Shown here: in pieces, positions 17,325 through 27,400 of the stretch
How the letters are laid out: every line of letters starts with the position of its first letter
Position numbering within the stretch: the stretch's first letter is position 1
Source: a bacterium
GTDB taxonomy: Bacteria; Pseudomonadota; Gammaproteobacteria; Burkholderiales; Thiobacillaceae
Length of the DNA stretch: 64,000 bases
Assembly (NCBI GenBank): GCA_009772925.1
Contig: WOUQ01000001.1
Span: 62,001 to 126,000 of the forward strand
Reading direction: 5' to 3'
Notes under the pieces: generated by a model
The model's database searches: none
The model's input: only the letters and a program-made list of their open reading frames with translations
Told to the model about the DNA's origin: nothing
Made by a program: the position numbers and the translations under genes

Positions 17325-18818
17325 TCAGGCGCCGAAACGCTCGGCCAGCAGGCCATGGCGCAGGCCGCGGTCGCTCACGGTGAAGGACTGCTTGCCCAGC
17401 TTCTCCATTACCGTGCGGACGATGCAGGCGCCGGCGAGGATGACTTCCGCCCGCTTCGGCTGGAGGCCGACGATGGCGCGGCGGGCATCGGCATCCCGCG
17501 ACCGGAAGAGTTCGATCTGGCGATCGATCTCGGCGCGGTCGAGGACGCTGCCCTGCACGACCTCGGGGTCATAGCGGGTGAGCCGATGCATGACTGCGGT
17601 GAGATTGGTCACCGCGCCGCCCATTCCCACCAGCGCGTCGGGAACCGGGCGCCGGTCGATGCGCGAGAGGTCGGCTGCAATCGCCGCCATGGCGGCGCGC
17701 AGCACTTCGGGGGAAACGGCACGGTCGAGTCCGAAACGCTCGGTGAAGCGCACGGCACCGACATCGACGCTGAAACGATCCTCCACGACGGCGTCGTGCC
17801 CGAAGGTGAACTGGGAACTGCCGCCGCCCGTGTCGAAGACCACGAGCGAGCCCTGGTTCAGCCGCAGGCCGGCCTTCGCGGCCAGGTATGCCAACCGGGT
17901 TTCCTCGTCGCCCGAGATCACCTCGATGTGAACGCCGGTGCGCGCCCGGATCGCTTCGACCACCTCGTTGCCGTTCGAGGCGATGCGCAGGCCGGCGGTG
18001 CCCACGGCGGCGATCGCACGCACGCCGTGCCGCTTCGCCTCGTCGGCCATGCCGGCGATGGCCGCGATCGCACGCTGCAGCGCCGCGTCGATGATCACGC
18101 CCTGATCCGCGAGCCCCTCGCCGAGGCGGGTCACTTCCGCGCGGTCGACGACGGTGTGCCACTTGCCGCCAGCGTCGCGCTCGCCGATGTGGAACTTGAT
18201 GGAATTGGTGCCGGTGTCGATGACGGCGTAGCGCTCCGCTGCGCCGTCGATCAGGGACGCCAGGCCAAGGGGATAGCTGGTGTTCGTGTAGCCGCACAGG
18301 CCGAGTTCGCGCACCGCCCGCATCACCCCGGCCGCATCCTCGGACTCCACCGCGAGGGTGCGGGTGGGCTTGCCGTCCGCCACCACCTCGGAGAGTTCGG
18401 CCATGCAGCCGCCGACCGTGAAGCGCGTGCGCCGCTTGTGCACCTTCACCGCGCGGATTGGACCGCCCGGCGCGGCAAACTGCGCGATGAACGCGTCCAG
18501 CGTGTAGCCCGCAGGGGCTGGCGCCGGAATCGGCAGCCGCAGCGCCTCGAACACCTTCGCCACATCGGTGGCCTGGAGTGGAAAGCCGGCCTTCATGATG
18601 GGCGTCCACTGCTCGAGGCCGTCGGCGTTGACCTCGCGCAACACCTTGATGTCCATCAGCCCATCGCGAACTTTTACATTCTCGCCGGCTGCGGACAGCA
18701 GGTAGATCTCGTCGCTTTCCTGCACGCTACCCGGCGTGAGCCGCGCCAGCCGCGCCTCCGCCGCGCCGAAGCGCAGGCCGAACGAACGCCATTCCCAGCG
18801 TGGTGTGATTTCAGCCAT
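17325..18818 (-). CDS. CYTH-like domain fused to Ppx/GppA phosphatase domain
   Basis: A 497-residue protein with an unusual architecture. Residues about 1-205 have CYTH-like strands (WEWRSFG, VKVRDGLMDIKVLREV, IRAVKVHKRRTRFTVGG, CMAELSEV, LAVESED). Residues about 210-497 are a Ppx/GppA domain with phosphate-1 motif YAVIDTGTNSIKFHIGE, the VGTAGLR segment, SGDEETRLAYLAAKAG, phosphate-2 motif LVVFDTGGGSSQF, and the C-terminal VSDRGLRHGLLAERFG. The HD-like C-terminal half of full-length Ppx is absent. I chose the ATG at 18818 because the longer ORF to 18902 adds a non-conserved Arg-rich stretch. The pairing of a triphosphate-binding barrel with a polyphosphate/pppGpp phosphatase suggests processing of linear polyphosphates; the substrate is inference. 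Confidence 0.85.
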   Translation of the reverse strand: MAEITPRWEWRSFGLRFGAAEARLARLTPGSVQESDEIYLLSAAGENVKVRDGLMDIKVLREVNADGLEQWTPIMKAGFPLQATDVAKVFEALRLPIPAPAPAGYTLDAFIAQFAAPGGPIRAVKVHKRRTRFTVGGCMAELSEVVADGKPTRTLAVESEDAAGVMRAVRELGLCGYTNTSYPLGLASLIDGAAERYAVIDTGTNSIKFHIGERDAGGKWHTVVDRAEVTRLGEGLADQGVIIDAALQRAIAAIAGMADEAKRHGVRAIAAVGTAGLRIASNGNEVVEAIRARTGVHIEVISGDEETRLAYLAAKAGLRLNQGSLVVFDTGGGSSQFTFGHDAVVEDRFSVDVGAVRFTERFGLDRAVSPEVLRAAMAAIAADLSRIDRRPVPDALVGMGGAVTNLTAVMHRLTRYDPEVVQGSVLDRAEIDRQIELFRSRDADARRAIVGLQPKRAEVILAGACIVRTVMEKLGKQSFTVSDRGLRHGLLAERFGA

Positions 18819-18944
18819 GGCCAATCCTGTTTTCCCAATCAAGCCTTCGACCCAACCCGGGGGACGCGCCAAAAAAGCGCGCCGCGCAGGTTCCGCGTGC
18901 ATCGTCCAGGGGGAGCATCAGCGGCACGCTTGGCGTGCGCGGCT

Positions 18945-19517
18945 TCAGTTCAACTCGCCGTCCTTGAAGTACTTGCTGCCGCTCAGGGTCATCTCCGCGG
19001 CCAGTCCGGCATCCGTGAGCTGATACATCAGGACGCCTTCGCCCACCCTGAACGCGTCCTGGTAGGCACCGCCCATCTCCTTGGTCTTGGCCGCTCCGGT
19101 GACTTGTCCAGCGAGTTCCCAACCCTTGTCGACGAAGCGGTTGAGGGCATCCTCGGTCTCGAAGATGAATATCACCTGGGATTTCTTCACGCCCAGGCCC
19201 AGGCCGGCCTTGGCCTCCAGCATGCGCATGTAGGTGTGCTGCTTGGTCTTGTTGTTCACCGCCATGCCCTTGCCCGCGCCGCCGCCGAGATAGAGAACGG
19301 TGACGCCATAGTTGCTGAAGACAGCGAAACCCGCCGCCTTGGGCATGGCTTCCGCAGCCGCCGGTTTGGCCTTGAACAGGGTGGTGAGGACGTCTTGTGT
19401 GGTCTGGCGGATCTCCGCCCGGGCCTTGTCCTTGTCCGCGGTGGGCTCCGCTGCGAACACCTGGGTGCTGCTCAGGCAGACAAAACCCATGATGAACGCC
19501 ATCAGAAAATTACGCAT
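18945..19517 (-). CDS. exported SYLF/YSC84-like domain protein
   Basis: A 190-residue protein with a clear Sec signal peptide (MRNFLMAFIMGFVCLSSTQVFA before AEP). The mature domain has features of the SYLF/Ysc84 family: AKAAGFAVFSNYGVTVLYLGG-like, AGKGMAVNN, LEAKAGLGLGVKKSQVIFIF and a C-terminal SGSKYFKDGELN. Such proteins bind lipids in eukaryotes; the bacterial role is unclear. I chose the ATG at 19517 rather than 19529 because GGAGA lies 6 nt before it, whereas the upstream ATG has no Shine-Dalgarno. It is 126 bp upstream of the CYTH-Ppx gene on the same strand and might be co-transcribed. Confidence 0.8.
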   Translation of the reverse strand: MRNFLMAFIMGFVCLSSTQVFAAEPTADKDKARAEIRQTTQDVLTTLFKAKPAAAEAMPKAAGFAVFSNYGVTVLYLGGGAGKGMAVNNKTKQHTYMRMLEAKAGLGLGVKKSQVIFIFETEDALNRFVDKGWELAGQVTGAAKTKEMGGAYQDAFRVGEGVLMYQLTDAGLAAEMTLSGSKYFKDGELN

Positions 19518-19683
19518 TTGATTCTCCATGCTGGTTGATCGACCTGTCGCTTCATCCAATGCGCAGGCGCGCGGATGGAGTGGTCTTTTCAAGCTAGCAG
19601 ATGCACGGGTTCCGCACTTGCCAAAATAGGACACGCCGAGGGCGGCATGCGTCTCCTGGCGCCGGCCCGCAGGGTAGTCCCGC

Positions 19684-21561
19684 TTACAACGCCGGCAGCA
19701 TCATGATCGGCAGCAGCCACCAGGGCGTCGGTCCCTGCACGGTGAGCAGCAGGGGTGTGCTGGGAGGGCCTTCCACGCCGTCGGCGCCGATGGCCAGCAC
19801 GCGCAGCCAGTATTGGCCCTTTGCCGGCAGGCGAAGGCTGACCCGGTTTCCGCTTACCCCGGTCTGCGAGATCTTCTCGGCAAAATTGGGATCACGCGCC
19901 AGGTCGATCCGGTAGTTGTCGGCTTCGCCCCGCCAAGCCAGCGTCAGGGTCTCGCCGATGACCTGGCCGGCCAGTTCTGTCGGTCGCGCCGGCGGCAGCA
20001 CCACCGGGCTGGGCTCGCTCCAGACGCCGGCCTGGCCGTCCGCTTCGACGCCGCGCACGCGCCAGAAATACTTGCCCGGCTTCAGTTCCGCGCTGGTTTC
20101 CGGGGTGTGGGTTCGCCGCTGCGCCAGGGGGTTGGCCATCGACGGGTTGCCGGCCAGTTCGAAATCGTAGCTGGAAACGCCGCGGCTGCCGCTCCAGGCG
20201 AAATGCAGCCGGTTGCCGTCGCCGCGGGCCGTGCCGCCGGTGGGGGCACCAGGCAGGTGCTGCACGCGCAGGGCGCGTGGTGCGGTCCACAGGCGGGCGC
20301 GTCCGGCCGCGTCGACGCTGGCCACGCGCCAGTGCCATGCGCCCTCGGGCAGGGCTTCCGTCAGGCGCAACTGTGCACCCGGGCGGTGTTCGCGCACGCC
20401 GGCGGCGAAATCCGGCGAAGGCGCGATCTGCACCACGTAGCCATGCGCGTCCTCCGCCGCGGCCCACTCCAGGACCGCATCCGGTCGGTACAGGCGGGCG
20501 CCGTCGGCGGGCGCGCTGAGGCGGGGCGGGAAGGGCCGCGCGTCGAGGGTGAAGGGATGCAGGCTGTCGAAGCCTTCCAGGCCGGCCTCGTCGACGGCGC
20601 GCACGCGCAGGACGTAGTTGCCGTCCGCCAGGTCGGTTTCCCAACGGGCGGTCGGCTCGGCGAACACGCCCTCCAGCAGCACCGTGGCGAAGCTCGCGTC
20701 GGCGGCGATCTGCGCGCGCCAAGCGCGGGCGGGCATGTTCGGTTTCCAGGTAAAGCTCAGCGGCAGGCTCTCCACCCGCGCCGGCAGGCCGGCCAGGTTG
20801 GGCTTGGGGCGCAGGGCGCGCGGCGGTGCGGGTGGCTTGCCGGCTTCGGCGACGGTGCCGTAGCCCCCCGCCACGTGGACCTCGGTACCCTGGGCGGACA
20901 CGCCCACGGCGCCTTCCAGCACCTCGCTGGCCAGGCGGGCGCCGTCCTCCGAGAGGTTGAGGCGGAATCCGGTGCCGCGCAGGCCGGCGACCGCCACCGG
21001 GGTGCGCACGCTGAAGCCGCCGGCGGGCGCCTGCTGGCGCGCGGCGCTGGCTTCCAGGCGGCCGCTTTCGAGGCCGAGTTCGGTGGAAACCATGCCGGTC
21101 TTGCCATAACCGGCCAGGCGTCCAAACACCAGCCGGCTCGAGGCCTGCTGGGTGAGGGTGGTGCCGTCGGCGAAGCGGTAGCTGACGCTGCCGCCGGGAC
21201 CGGTCAGCACGGTCTCTCCGCCGTTCAGTTGGGTCTCGGCACGCAGCGCCTGGAAGGGACCCTCGCTGGTTTTGAAGCGCACGTTGCCGTGCACCGCCGT
21301 GGCCGTCGCCGGCGCCGGCGTCAGCTTGAGCAGATCGACGGGGATGCGGATGCGGGTGTTGGCGGGCAGGAGCTTGGGGTCCGCCACCGTGTTGGCGACC
21401 TGGATCTTCGGCCAGTCGCGGGGATTCTTCAGGTACTGCTGGCCGATGCCGATCAAGGTGTCGCCGGGGGCGGTGAGATACAGCCAGTCGGCGGCGTGGA
21501 CAGGGCCGGAAGCGAGACCCAGGCAGAGGACACTGGCGAGGAAGAAGTGGACAGCGCGCAT
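19684..21561 (-). CDS. LysM and FecR domain exported protein
   Basis: A 625-residue exported protein. Residues 1-23 are a signal peptide (MRAVHFFLASVLCLGLASGP...HA). Residues about 25-75 form a LysM-like module (LYLTAPGDTLIGIGQQYLKN, then NPRDWPKIQVANTV), implying peptidoglycan binding. Residues about 85-235 are a FecR-like domain (GNVRFKTSEGPFQALRAETQ, GSVSYRFADGTTLTQQASS, VRTPVAVAGLRGTGFRL). The remainder contains several fibronectin-like repeats with W-x-W strands (GAWHWRVASVDAAGRA, GKYFWRVRGVEADGQA, GQYWLRVLAIGADGVE). The end is hydrophobic (WWLLPIMMLPAL). I chose the ATG at 21561. No FecI sigma factor or TonB receptor is adjacent, so it is not a typical FecR anti-sigma unit. Confidence 0.85.
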   Translation of the reverse strand: MRAVHFFLASVLCLGLASGPVHAADWLYLTAPGDTLIGIGQQYLKNPRDWPKIQVANTVADPKLLPANTRIRIPVDLLKLTPAPATATAVHGNVRFKTSEGPFQALRAETQLNGGETVLTGPGGSVSYRFADGTTLTQQASSRLVFGRLAGYGKTGMVSTELGLESGRLEASAARQQAPAGGFSVRTPVAVAGLRGTGFRLNLSEDGARLASEVLEGAVGVSAQGTEVHVAGGYGTVAEAGKPPAPPRALRPKPNLAGLPARVESLPLSFTWKPNMPARAWRAQIAADASFATVLLEGVFAEPTARWETDLADGNYVLRVRAVDEAGLEGFDSLHPFTLDARPFPPRLSAPADGARLYRPDAVLEWAAAEDAHGYVVQIAPSPDFAAGVREHRPGAQLRLTEALPEGAWHWRVASVDAAGRARLWTAPRALRVQHLPGAPTGGTARGDGNRLHFAWSGSRGVSSYDFELAGNPSMANPLAQRRTHTPETSAELKPGKYFWRVRGVEADGQAGVWSEPSPVVLPPARPTELAGQVIGETLTLAWRGEADNYRIDLARDPNFAEKISQTGVSGNRVSLRLPAKGQYWLRVLAIGADGVEGPPSTPLLLTVQGPTPWWLLPIMMLPAL

Positions 21562-21715
21562 GGTCGGACTCGTAGGATAAGCTCCGCGTCCACTATAAAT
21601 GGGTTTTGCCGCGGACGGACCGAGCGGGATCGGGAGAACGGCGCAATCTCGCGGTGGTGAAGTCATGCCGCCGGGATGCGCGTGGCGCGATGAACCTGGA
21701 GACAACGAGCAGACC

Positions 21716-23086
21716 ATGTCGGTAAACACGGGACCAAGCTTGCCGGAGAAGGCGCGGGAGTTCGCCACGCTGGCGCACCAGCGCATCGACCATCGCCGCA
21801 AGTACACGCGGCAACCCTACGACGAGCACCTGCGCGCGGTGGCGGAACTGGTGGCCCTGGTCAGCGACGATCCGGAGATGCTGGCCGCCGCCTGGCTGCA
21901 CGACATCGTCGAGGACACCCCGGTGACGCTGGACACGGTGGAGGCCGAGTTCGGTCCCGGTGTGGCCGGCCTGGTTCGGGAGCTCACCGACATCAGCCGG
22001 CCCGGCGATGGCAACCGCGCCGCGCGCAAGGCCATCGATCGCCGGCACCTCGCCAGCGCCTCGCCGCGCGCCAAGACCATCAAGCTCGCCGACCTGAGTG
22101 ACAACGCTCGTGACATCGCCGACGCCGACTCCCGCTTCGCGCGCGTGTTCCTGGAAGAAATGGCGGCCCTGCTGGAGGTGCTGCAAGAGGGCGATGCCCG
22201 CATGCTGGCCCGCGCGCGGAAGGTGCTTGCGCAATGCCAGGCGCGGCTGCGCGCCGAGGACACGGAAGCGTCGGAATCTCCGGAAAGCATGGCTTGGCGC
22301 GCCGAGCAGTTGGGCGCGATCCGGCGGCAGATGCGCGCCTTCAGCGTGCGCGATCTGGCCAGCCCGCTGCCCTCGGTGGACGAGGACCGGCCCGCGTCGG
22401 AAATCGCGCGCCTGGCGGCGGAGCAGGGCTGGACGGTGCTGGGACTGCGCCGCGCCGGTCACGTTGAGATATACGCCCGAGGCGAGGACCTGGCCGATGG
22501 CGCCTGTGCCCAGGCTGGACGCGTCATCCTGCCGGAACAGCTGGTGGACCACACCGCCCCGCTGAGCGTCATGGTGCATGTCCTCACCCGCCACGAGTTC
22601 GCCTTCGTGCGCCTGCTCGGCCAGGTGGGCGGCGTGCTGGTGCGCGATGATCTGCACAAGCCCATCGGCCGCATGTGGCTGTTCGGCATGGTTACCCTCG
22701 CCGAACTGCTGATCAGCGAGCGCATCCGCGAGATATGGCCGCGTGGCGCCTGGCGCGGCCAATTGTCCGCCGGACGACTGGACAAGGCCCTGGATCTGCA
22801 AGGCGAACGCGCGCGGCGCGGGCAGTCGGTCGGCTTGCTGGAATGCCTGCAACTCTCGGACAAGCTGGCGATTCTGATGCAGGATCCGGCGCAGCTGGCG
22901 GAGTTTGGCTACCGCAGCAAACGGGCGGCCGAAGCCAATCTGCGCGAGCTGGAGTCGTTGCGCAACCATCTCGCCCACAGCCAGGACTTCGTCGCCAGTC
23001 ACTGGCAGCAGATCGCCCGCATGACCCGTCGCTTCGAGGAGGCGCTGATGCTGGACGCCGGGGGGGCGCTTCCAGACGGCGGCTGA
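21716..23086 (+). CDS. MESH1-like HD hydrolase - CBS pair - HEPN-like fusion
   Basis: A 456-residue cytoplasmic protein; start at the ATG 21716 (MSVNTGPSLPEK), since upstream residues are unlike coding sequence. Residues about 10-170 match the RelA/SpoT/MESH1 ppGpp-hydrolase HD fold: His38 in YDEHL, His62-Asp63, Glu66-Asp67 in LHDIVEDTPVT, KLADLSDN with Asp126 and Asn130. There is no synthetase domain. Residues about 205-340 look like a CBS pair (ASPLPSVDEDRPASEIARL and IGRMWLFGMVTLAELLI). Residues about 350-445 are helical and carry LRNHLAH, an Rx4H motif with polar Asn after Arg, typical of HEPN ribonuclease folds. Domain boundaries are judged by eye. The combination would let a nucleotide sensor control alarmone hydrolysis and possibly RNA cleavage; that is inference. 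Confidence 0.72.
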   Translation: MSVNTGPSLPEKAREFATLAHQRIDHRRKYTRQPYDEHLRAVAELVALVSDDPEMLAAAWLHDIVEDTPVTLDTVEAEFGPGVAGLVRELTDISRPGDGNRAARKAIDRRHLASASPRAKTIKLADLSDNARDIADADSRFARVFLEEMAALLEVLQEGDARMLARARKVLAQCQARLRAEDTEASESPESMAWRAEQLGAIRRQMRAFSVRDLASPLPSVDEDRPASEIARLAAEQGWTVLGLRRAGHVEIYARGEDLADGACAQAGRVILPEQLVDHTAPLSVMVHVLTRHEFAFVRLLGQVGGVLVRDDLHKPIGRMWLFGMVTLAELLISERIREIWPRGAWRGQLSAGRLDKALDLQGERARRGQSVGLLECLQLSDKLAILMQDPAQLAEFGYRSKRAAEANLRELESLRNHLAHSQDFVASHWQQIARMTRRFEEALMLDAGGALPDGG

Positions 23087-23250
23087 TTCGGCTCGGGCGG
23101 AGGCGCGGGAGTGCCGCCCGGACGCATCGGCCGCCGGTTTGTCTGTCTCGTATTGGCATTGCCCGGCCCACGCCCCGGCAGTACGATGCCGCGCAATCGT
23201 TCGCCATCCCCGAGGGTGTCTCGGGCTTGCCAGTCGATCCGTAATACATC

Positions 23251-23262
23251 GGAGCCACCGTG
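23251..23262 (+). promoter_or_regulatory. ribosome binding site deciding a GTG start
   Basis: GGAG at 23251-23254 is followed by 5 nt and then GTG at 23260. The resulting protein begins with a basic region and a lipoprotein signal, so the GTG is the likely start of the RND adaptor gene. Confidence 0.6.
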
Positions 23263-24477
23263 AATTCCACGTCTATCGCCGCCCCCCATGTCCGGCCACT
23301 CCGCGCAGGCGCGCGTCGCCTCCTGCTGCTGCCCTGTTGTGTCCTGCTGCTGGCGGCCTGCGAGAAGGAAGTGCCGAAACCCCAGCGTCCGGCGCCGGAA
23401 GTCACCGTGATCACGGTGACCCCGAAGACGATCCCGTTTTCCTCCACCTTCGTCGCCCAGACCGAAAGCTCCCGACAGGTCAACATCGTGGCGCGGGTAT
23501 CCGGCTTCCTGGAGAAGATCGCCTACCGGGAAGGCGAGCTGGTCAAGGAGGGGCAGGTCCTCTTCCAGATCGATGCCAAGCCCTTCCAGGCCCAGTTGGC
23601 GGCGGCGAAGGCGGCGCTGGCCCAGCAGGAAGCTCGTTTGCAGACCGCGCGCCAGAACCTGGCGCGGGTGAAGCCCCTGGCGGCCCAGAACGCCCTGAGC
23701 CAGAAGGATCTGGATGATGCGGTGGGCCAGGAGCTGGCGGCTGCGGCATCGGTCGAGGCGTCCAAGGCGGAGGTGATCGAGGCCGAACTGAACCTCGGCT
23801 ACACCACGATCCGTTCGCCGGTGACGGGTGTCGCCGGCAGCGCCCTGCAGCGTGAGGGCGCCTATCTCAACGCCCAGGCCCAGAGCGCCCAGCTCACCTA
23901 CGTGGCGGCGCTGAACCCGATCTGGGTCAACTTCAGCGTTTCCCAAAACCAGATGGCGCGATCGAAGGAAATGCTGGCCAAGGGCCAGGTCATCTTCCCG
24001 AAGAACCAGGATTTCGACGTCGAACTGATGCTGCCCAGCGGCAAGCCCTACGGCATGAAAGGCAAGATCAACTTCGCCGATCCCTCCTTCAGCCAGGACA
24101 CCGGTTCGTTCATGGTGCGCGCGACCTTGCCCAATCCCAACGGCGAACTGCGCCCCGGCATGTTCGCCACCGCGATCATGAAGGGTGCGGTGCGCCCGGA
24201 TGCCATCGTCGTTCCCCAGCTTGCGGTGCAACAGGGTTCCAACGGCCATCTGGTCTACGTCGTCAAACAGGATGGCACGGCCGAAGTGCGGCCGGTGGTG
24301 GTTGGCGATTACGAGGGCGACAAGGACATCGTCATCGTCAACGGCCTGCTTGCCGGTGACCGGGTGGTGGTGGACGGCGTGCTCAAGGTGGTTGCCGGCA
24401 AGCCGGTGAAGATCGTCGAGCCGGGAGCGGCGCAGGCCCAGTCGGCCGCCAAGCCCGCCGCGGCGGCCCAGAAATAA
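23260..24477 (+). CDS. RND efflux membrane-fusion (adaptor) lipoprotein, AcrA/MexA type
   Basis: A 405-residue periplasmic adaptor, N-terminal lipoprotein signal with lipobox LLAAC (Cys34). Conserved parts are VNIVARVSGFLEKIAYREGE (lipoyl half), a coiled-coil hairpin with alternating Ala/Gln/Leu (residues about 105-165), TTIRSPVTGVAGSALQREGA, and a beta-barrel region with NPNGELRPGMFATAIM. It links the inner-membrane pump to the outer-membrane channel. GTG start. It is the first gene of the operon; the next gene begins 13 bp downstream. Confidence 0.95.
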   Translation: MNSTSIAAPHVRPLRAGARRLLLLPCCVLLLAACEKEVPKPQRPAPEVTVITVTPKTIPFSSTFVAQTESSRQVNIVARVSGFLEKIAYREGELVKEGQVLFQIDAKPFQAQLAAAKAALAQQEARLQTARQNLARVKPLAAQNALSQKDLDDAVGQELAAAASVEASKAEVIEAELNLGYTTIRSPVTGVAGSALQREGAYLNAQAQSAQLTYVAALNPIWVNFSVSQNQMARSKEMLAKGQVIFPKNQDFDVELMLPSGKPYGMKGKINFADPSFSQDTGSFMVRATLPNPNGELRPGMFATAIMKGAVRPDAIVVPQLAVQQGSNGHLVYVVKQDGTAEVRPVVVGDYEGDKDIVIVNGLLAGDRVVVDGVLKVVAGKPVKIVEPGAAQAQSAAKPAAAAQK

Positions 24478-24489
24478 CCGGGCGACGCC

Positions 24490-27400
24490 ATGTTCACCCA
24501 CTTCTTCATCGACCGGCCGATCCTCTCGGCCGTGATCTCCATTCTCATCGTCATCGGCGGCGCCGTCGCCATGTCGGTGGCGCCCATCGAGCAATATCCG
24601 GAACTGGCGCCGCCGCAGGTGAAGGTTTCCGCGCGCTATCCCGGCGCCACGGCGGAAGTCATCGCCAACACCGTGGCCTCGCCGATCGAGGCCCAGCTCA
24701 ACGGCGTCGACAACCTGCTGTATTTCTATTCCACCAGTTCCTCCAGCGGCAACGTCGACATCAACGTCTTCTTCAAGCCCGGCACCAACTCCGACATCGC
24801 CCAGGTCAACGTGCAGAACCGCGTCAACCAGGCCACGTCGCAACTGCCCCAGGCCGTGGTGCAGCAGGGCATCACCGTGGACAAGCAGTCGTCCAGCTTC
24901 CTCATGGTGCTGTCCATCTATTCCCCGGACGAACGCTACGACGCCACCTATCTGGACAACTACGCCAACCTCTACGTGCTGGACGAGCTGAAGCGGGTGC
25001 CGGGTGCCAACCGATCGTCGGTGCTCGGCCTGCCCGACATCGCCATGCGGGTCTGGCTGCAGCCGGACCGCATGGCCCAGCTCGACATTTCCACGCAGGA
25101 AGTGGCAAACGCCATCCAGAGCCAGAACCAGACCTTTGGCGTCGGCCAGCTGGGTGCCCAGCCCTCCATCCCCGGCGTCGAACAGCAGTTCGTGGTGACC
25201 GCCCAGGGGCTGCTCACCAAACCCGAGGAATTCGAGAACATCATCGTGCGCGCCGCCAAGGAAGGCGCCGCCATCGTCCGCATCAAGGACATCGGCCGGG
25301 TCGAACTGGCCAAGCGGGACTATTCCATCTCCAGTCGCATGAACGGCAAGCGGGCCACCACCATTGCCGTCTACCAGCAGTCTGGCGCCAACGCGGTGGA
25401 GGCGGCCAAGGCGGTGCGCGCGCGCATGGAGGAACTCAAGCAGCGCTTCCCCACCGGCCTGGATTACAAGATCGTGCTGGATACCAGCCAGTTCACCCTT
25501 GCCTCCATCGACAAGGTGGTGCATACCTTCTTCGAGGCCGTGGTGCTGGTGGTGCTGGTCGTGTTCCTGTTCCTGCAGTCCCTGCGCGCCACGGTCATCC
25601 CCATCCTGGCGGTGCCGGTGTCCATTATCGGTACCTTCATCGGCATGCACCTGCTGGGCTTCTCGGTGAACATGCTGACGCTGTTCGGCATGATCCTCGC
25701 CATCGGCCTGGTGGTGGACGACGCCATCGTGGTGGTGGAGAACGTCGAGGCCAACATGACCAAGCGCGCCCTCTCGGCCCTGGAGGCGGCCAAGGCGGCC
25801 ATGAGCGAGATCGCCGGGGCGCTGATCTCCATCGTCATGGTGCTGGTGGCCGTGTTCCTGCCGGTGGCCTTCCTGGGGGGCGTTACCGGTACCCTGTACA
25901 AGCAGTTCGCCGTCACCATCTCCATCTCCATGGTGATCTCCGGGATCATGGCGCTGACGCTTTCTCCGGCCCTGGCCGCCATCATCATCAAGGCCCACCA
26001 CGGCAAGAAGAACCGCTTCTTCCGGGCCTTCGAGAATGGCTTCGAGCGCCTCCAGCGCGGCTACGTCGGCCTGGTCGCGCGCGTGATCCAGGCCTGGCCC
26101 CTGTCCCTGGCGGTCTTCGGCGCGGTCATCTTCGGCATCGTCTTCATGTTCAAGATCGTGCCCGCCAGCTTCGTGCCGGATGAGGACCAGGGTTACTTCT
26201 TCGTGGTCGCCCAGGCGCCGGATACGGCAAGCCTGAACGTGCTCGGTGATTACACCCGCAAGCTGGAAAAGGTCATGCTGGCGGACCCGGCGGTGTCGGA
26301 CGTCGGCACCGTCGACGGCTACAGCCTGATCGATGGCCAGTTCTCCAACAACAGCTCCATCCTGTTCGGCCTGTTCAAACCCTTCGAGGAACGCAAGGAA
26401 CCCTCGCTGCTCACCTTCGACACGCTCAAGCGACTGAACGCCCAGTTTTATGGCATCAAGGAGGGCGGCGCCTTTGCCCTCAACCCGCCCTCCATTCCCG
26501 GCATGGGTACCACCGGCGGCTTCGAGTTCTACATCCAGAACCGGGGCGCCGGCGACACCCGCGCCACGGCGCAGGCCGTCGAGGCCTTCCTGGCCAAGGC
26601 CAGGCAGCGGCCCGAGTTGCAGGGCCTCAACACCACCTTCCGCGCCAATACCCAGCAGTTGTTCGTCGATCTTGACCGCAACCGGGCCGAGGTCCTGGGC
26701 GTGCACGTGAGCGACGTGTTCCAGGCCATCCAGGCCTATTTCGGCTCCCAGATCGCGGGACAGTTCAGCCAGTTCAGCCGGGTCTGGTGGGTAATCATGC
26801 AGGCCGACGCGGAGTACCGGGTCAGCCCCGCGGACTTCGAGAAGATCTACATCCGTTCCGATTCCGGCGCCAATGTGCCGCTTTCCGCCCTCATCACCAC
26901 CCGCTACGTCGCCTCGCCCAAGCTGATGACCCGCTTCAACGGCTTCCCGGCGGTGAAGATCACCGGCACCCAGGCGCCGGGCTACAGTTCCGGCCAGGCC
27001 ATCGCGGCCATGGAGGAGGTCGCCCGCGAAGTCCTGCCGGCGGACTTCGCCTCGGCCTGGGCGGGTCAGGCCCTGCAGGAGAAAGGCGCCGGCGGCACCT
27101 CGTCGACGGCGTTCATCTTCGGCCTCATCGTCGTCTTCCTGATCCTGGCCGCCCAGTTCGAGAAATGGACGCTGCCCGTGGCCGTGGTGCTGGCGGTACC
27201 GTTCGCCGTGCTCGGCGCGCTGCTCATGACCTGGGCGTTGGGCCTGGAAAACGACGTCTACTTCCAGGTGGGCCTGGTCACCCTGGTGGGCCTGTCCGCC
27301 AAGAACGCGATCCTGATCTGCGAGTTCGCCATCGAGCGCGTGCGCCACGGCATGGCGGTGCGCGAGGCCGCCATCGAGGCCGCCGGCCTGCGCCTGCGCG

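Noticed and set aside
17283..19538. 751-codon plus-strand ORF opposite the CYTH-Ppx and SYLF genes
   Set aside because: Crosses three minus-strand genes with clear domains; no recognisable protein features.
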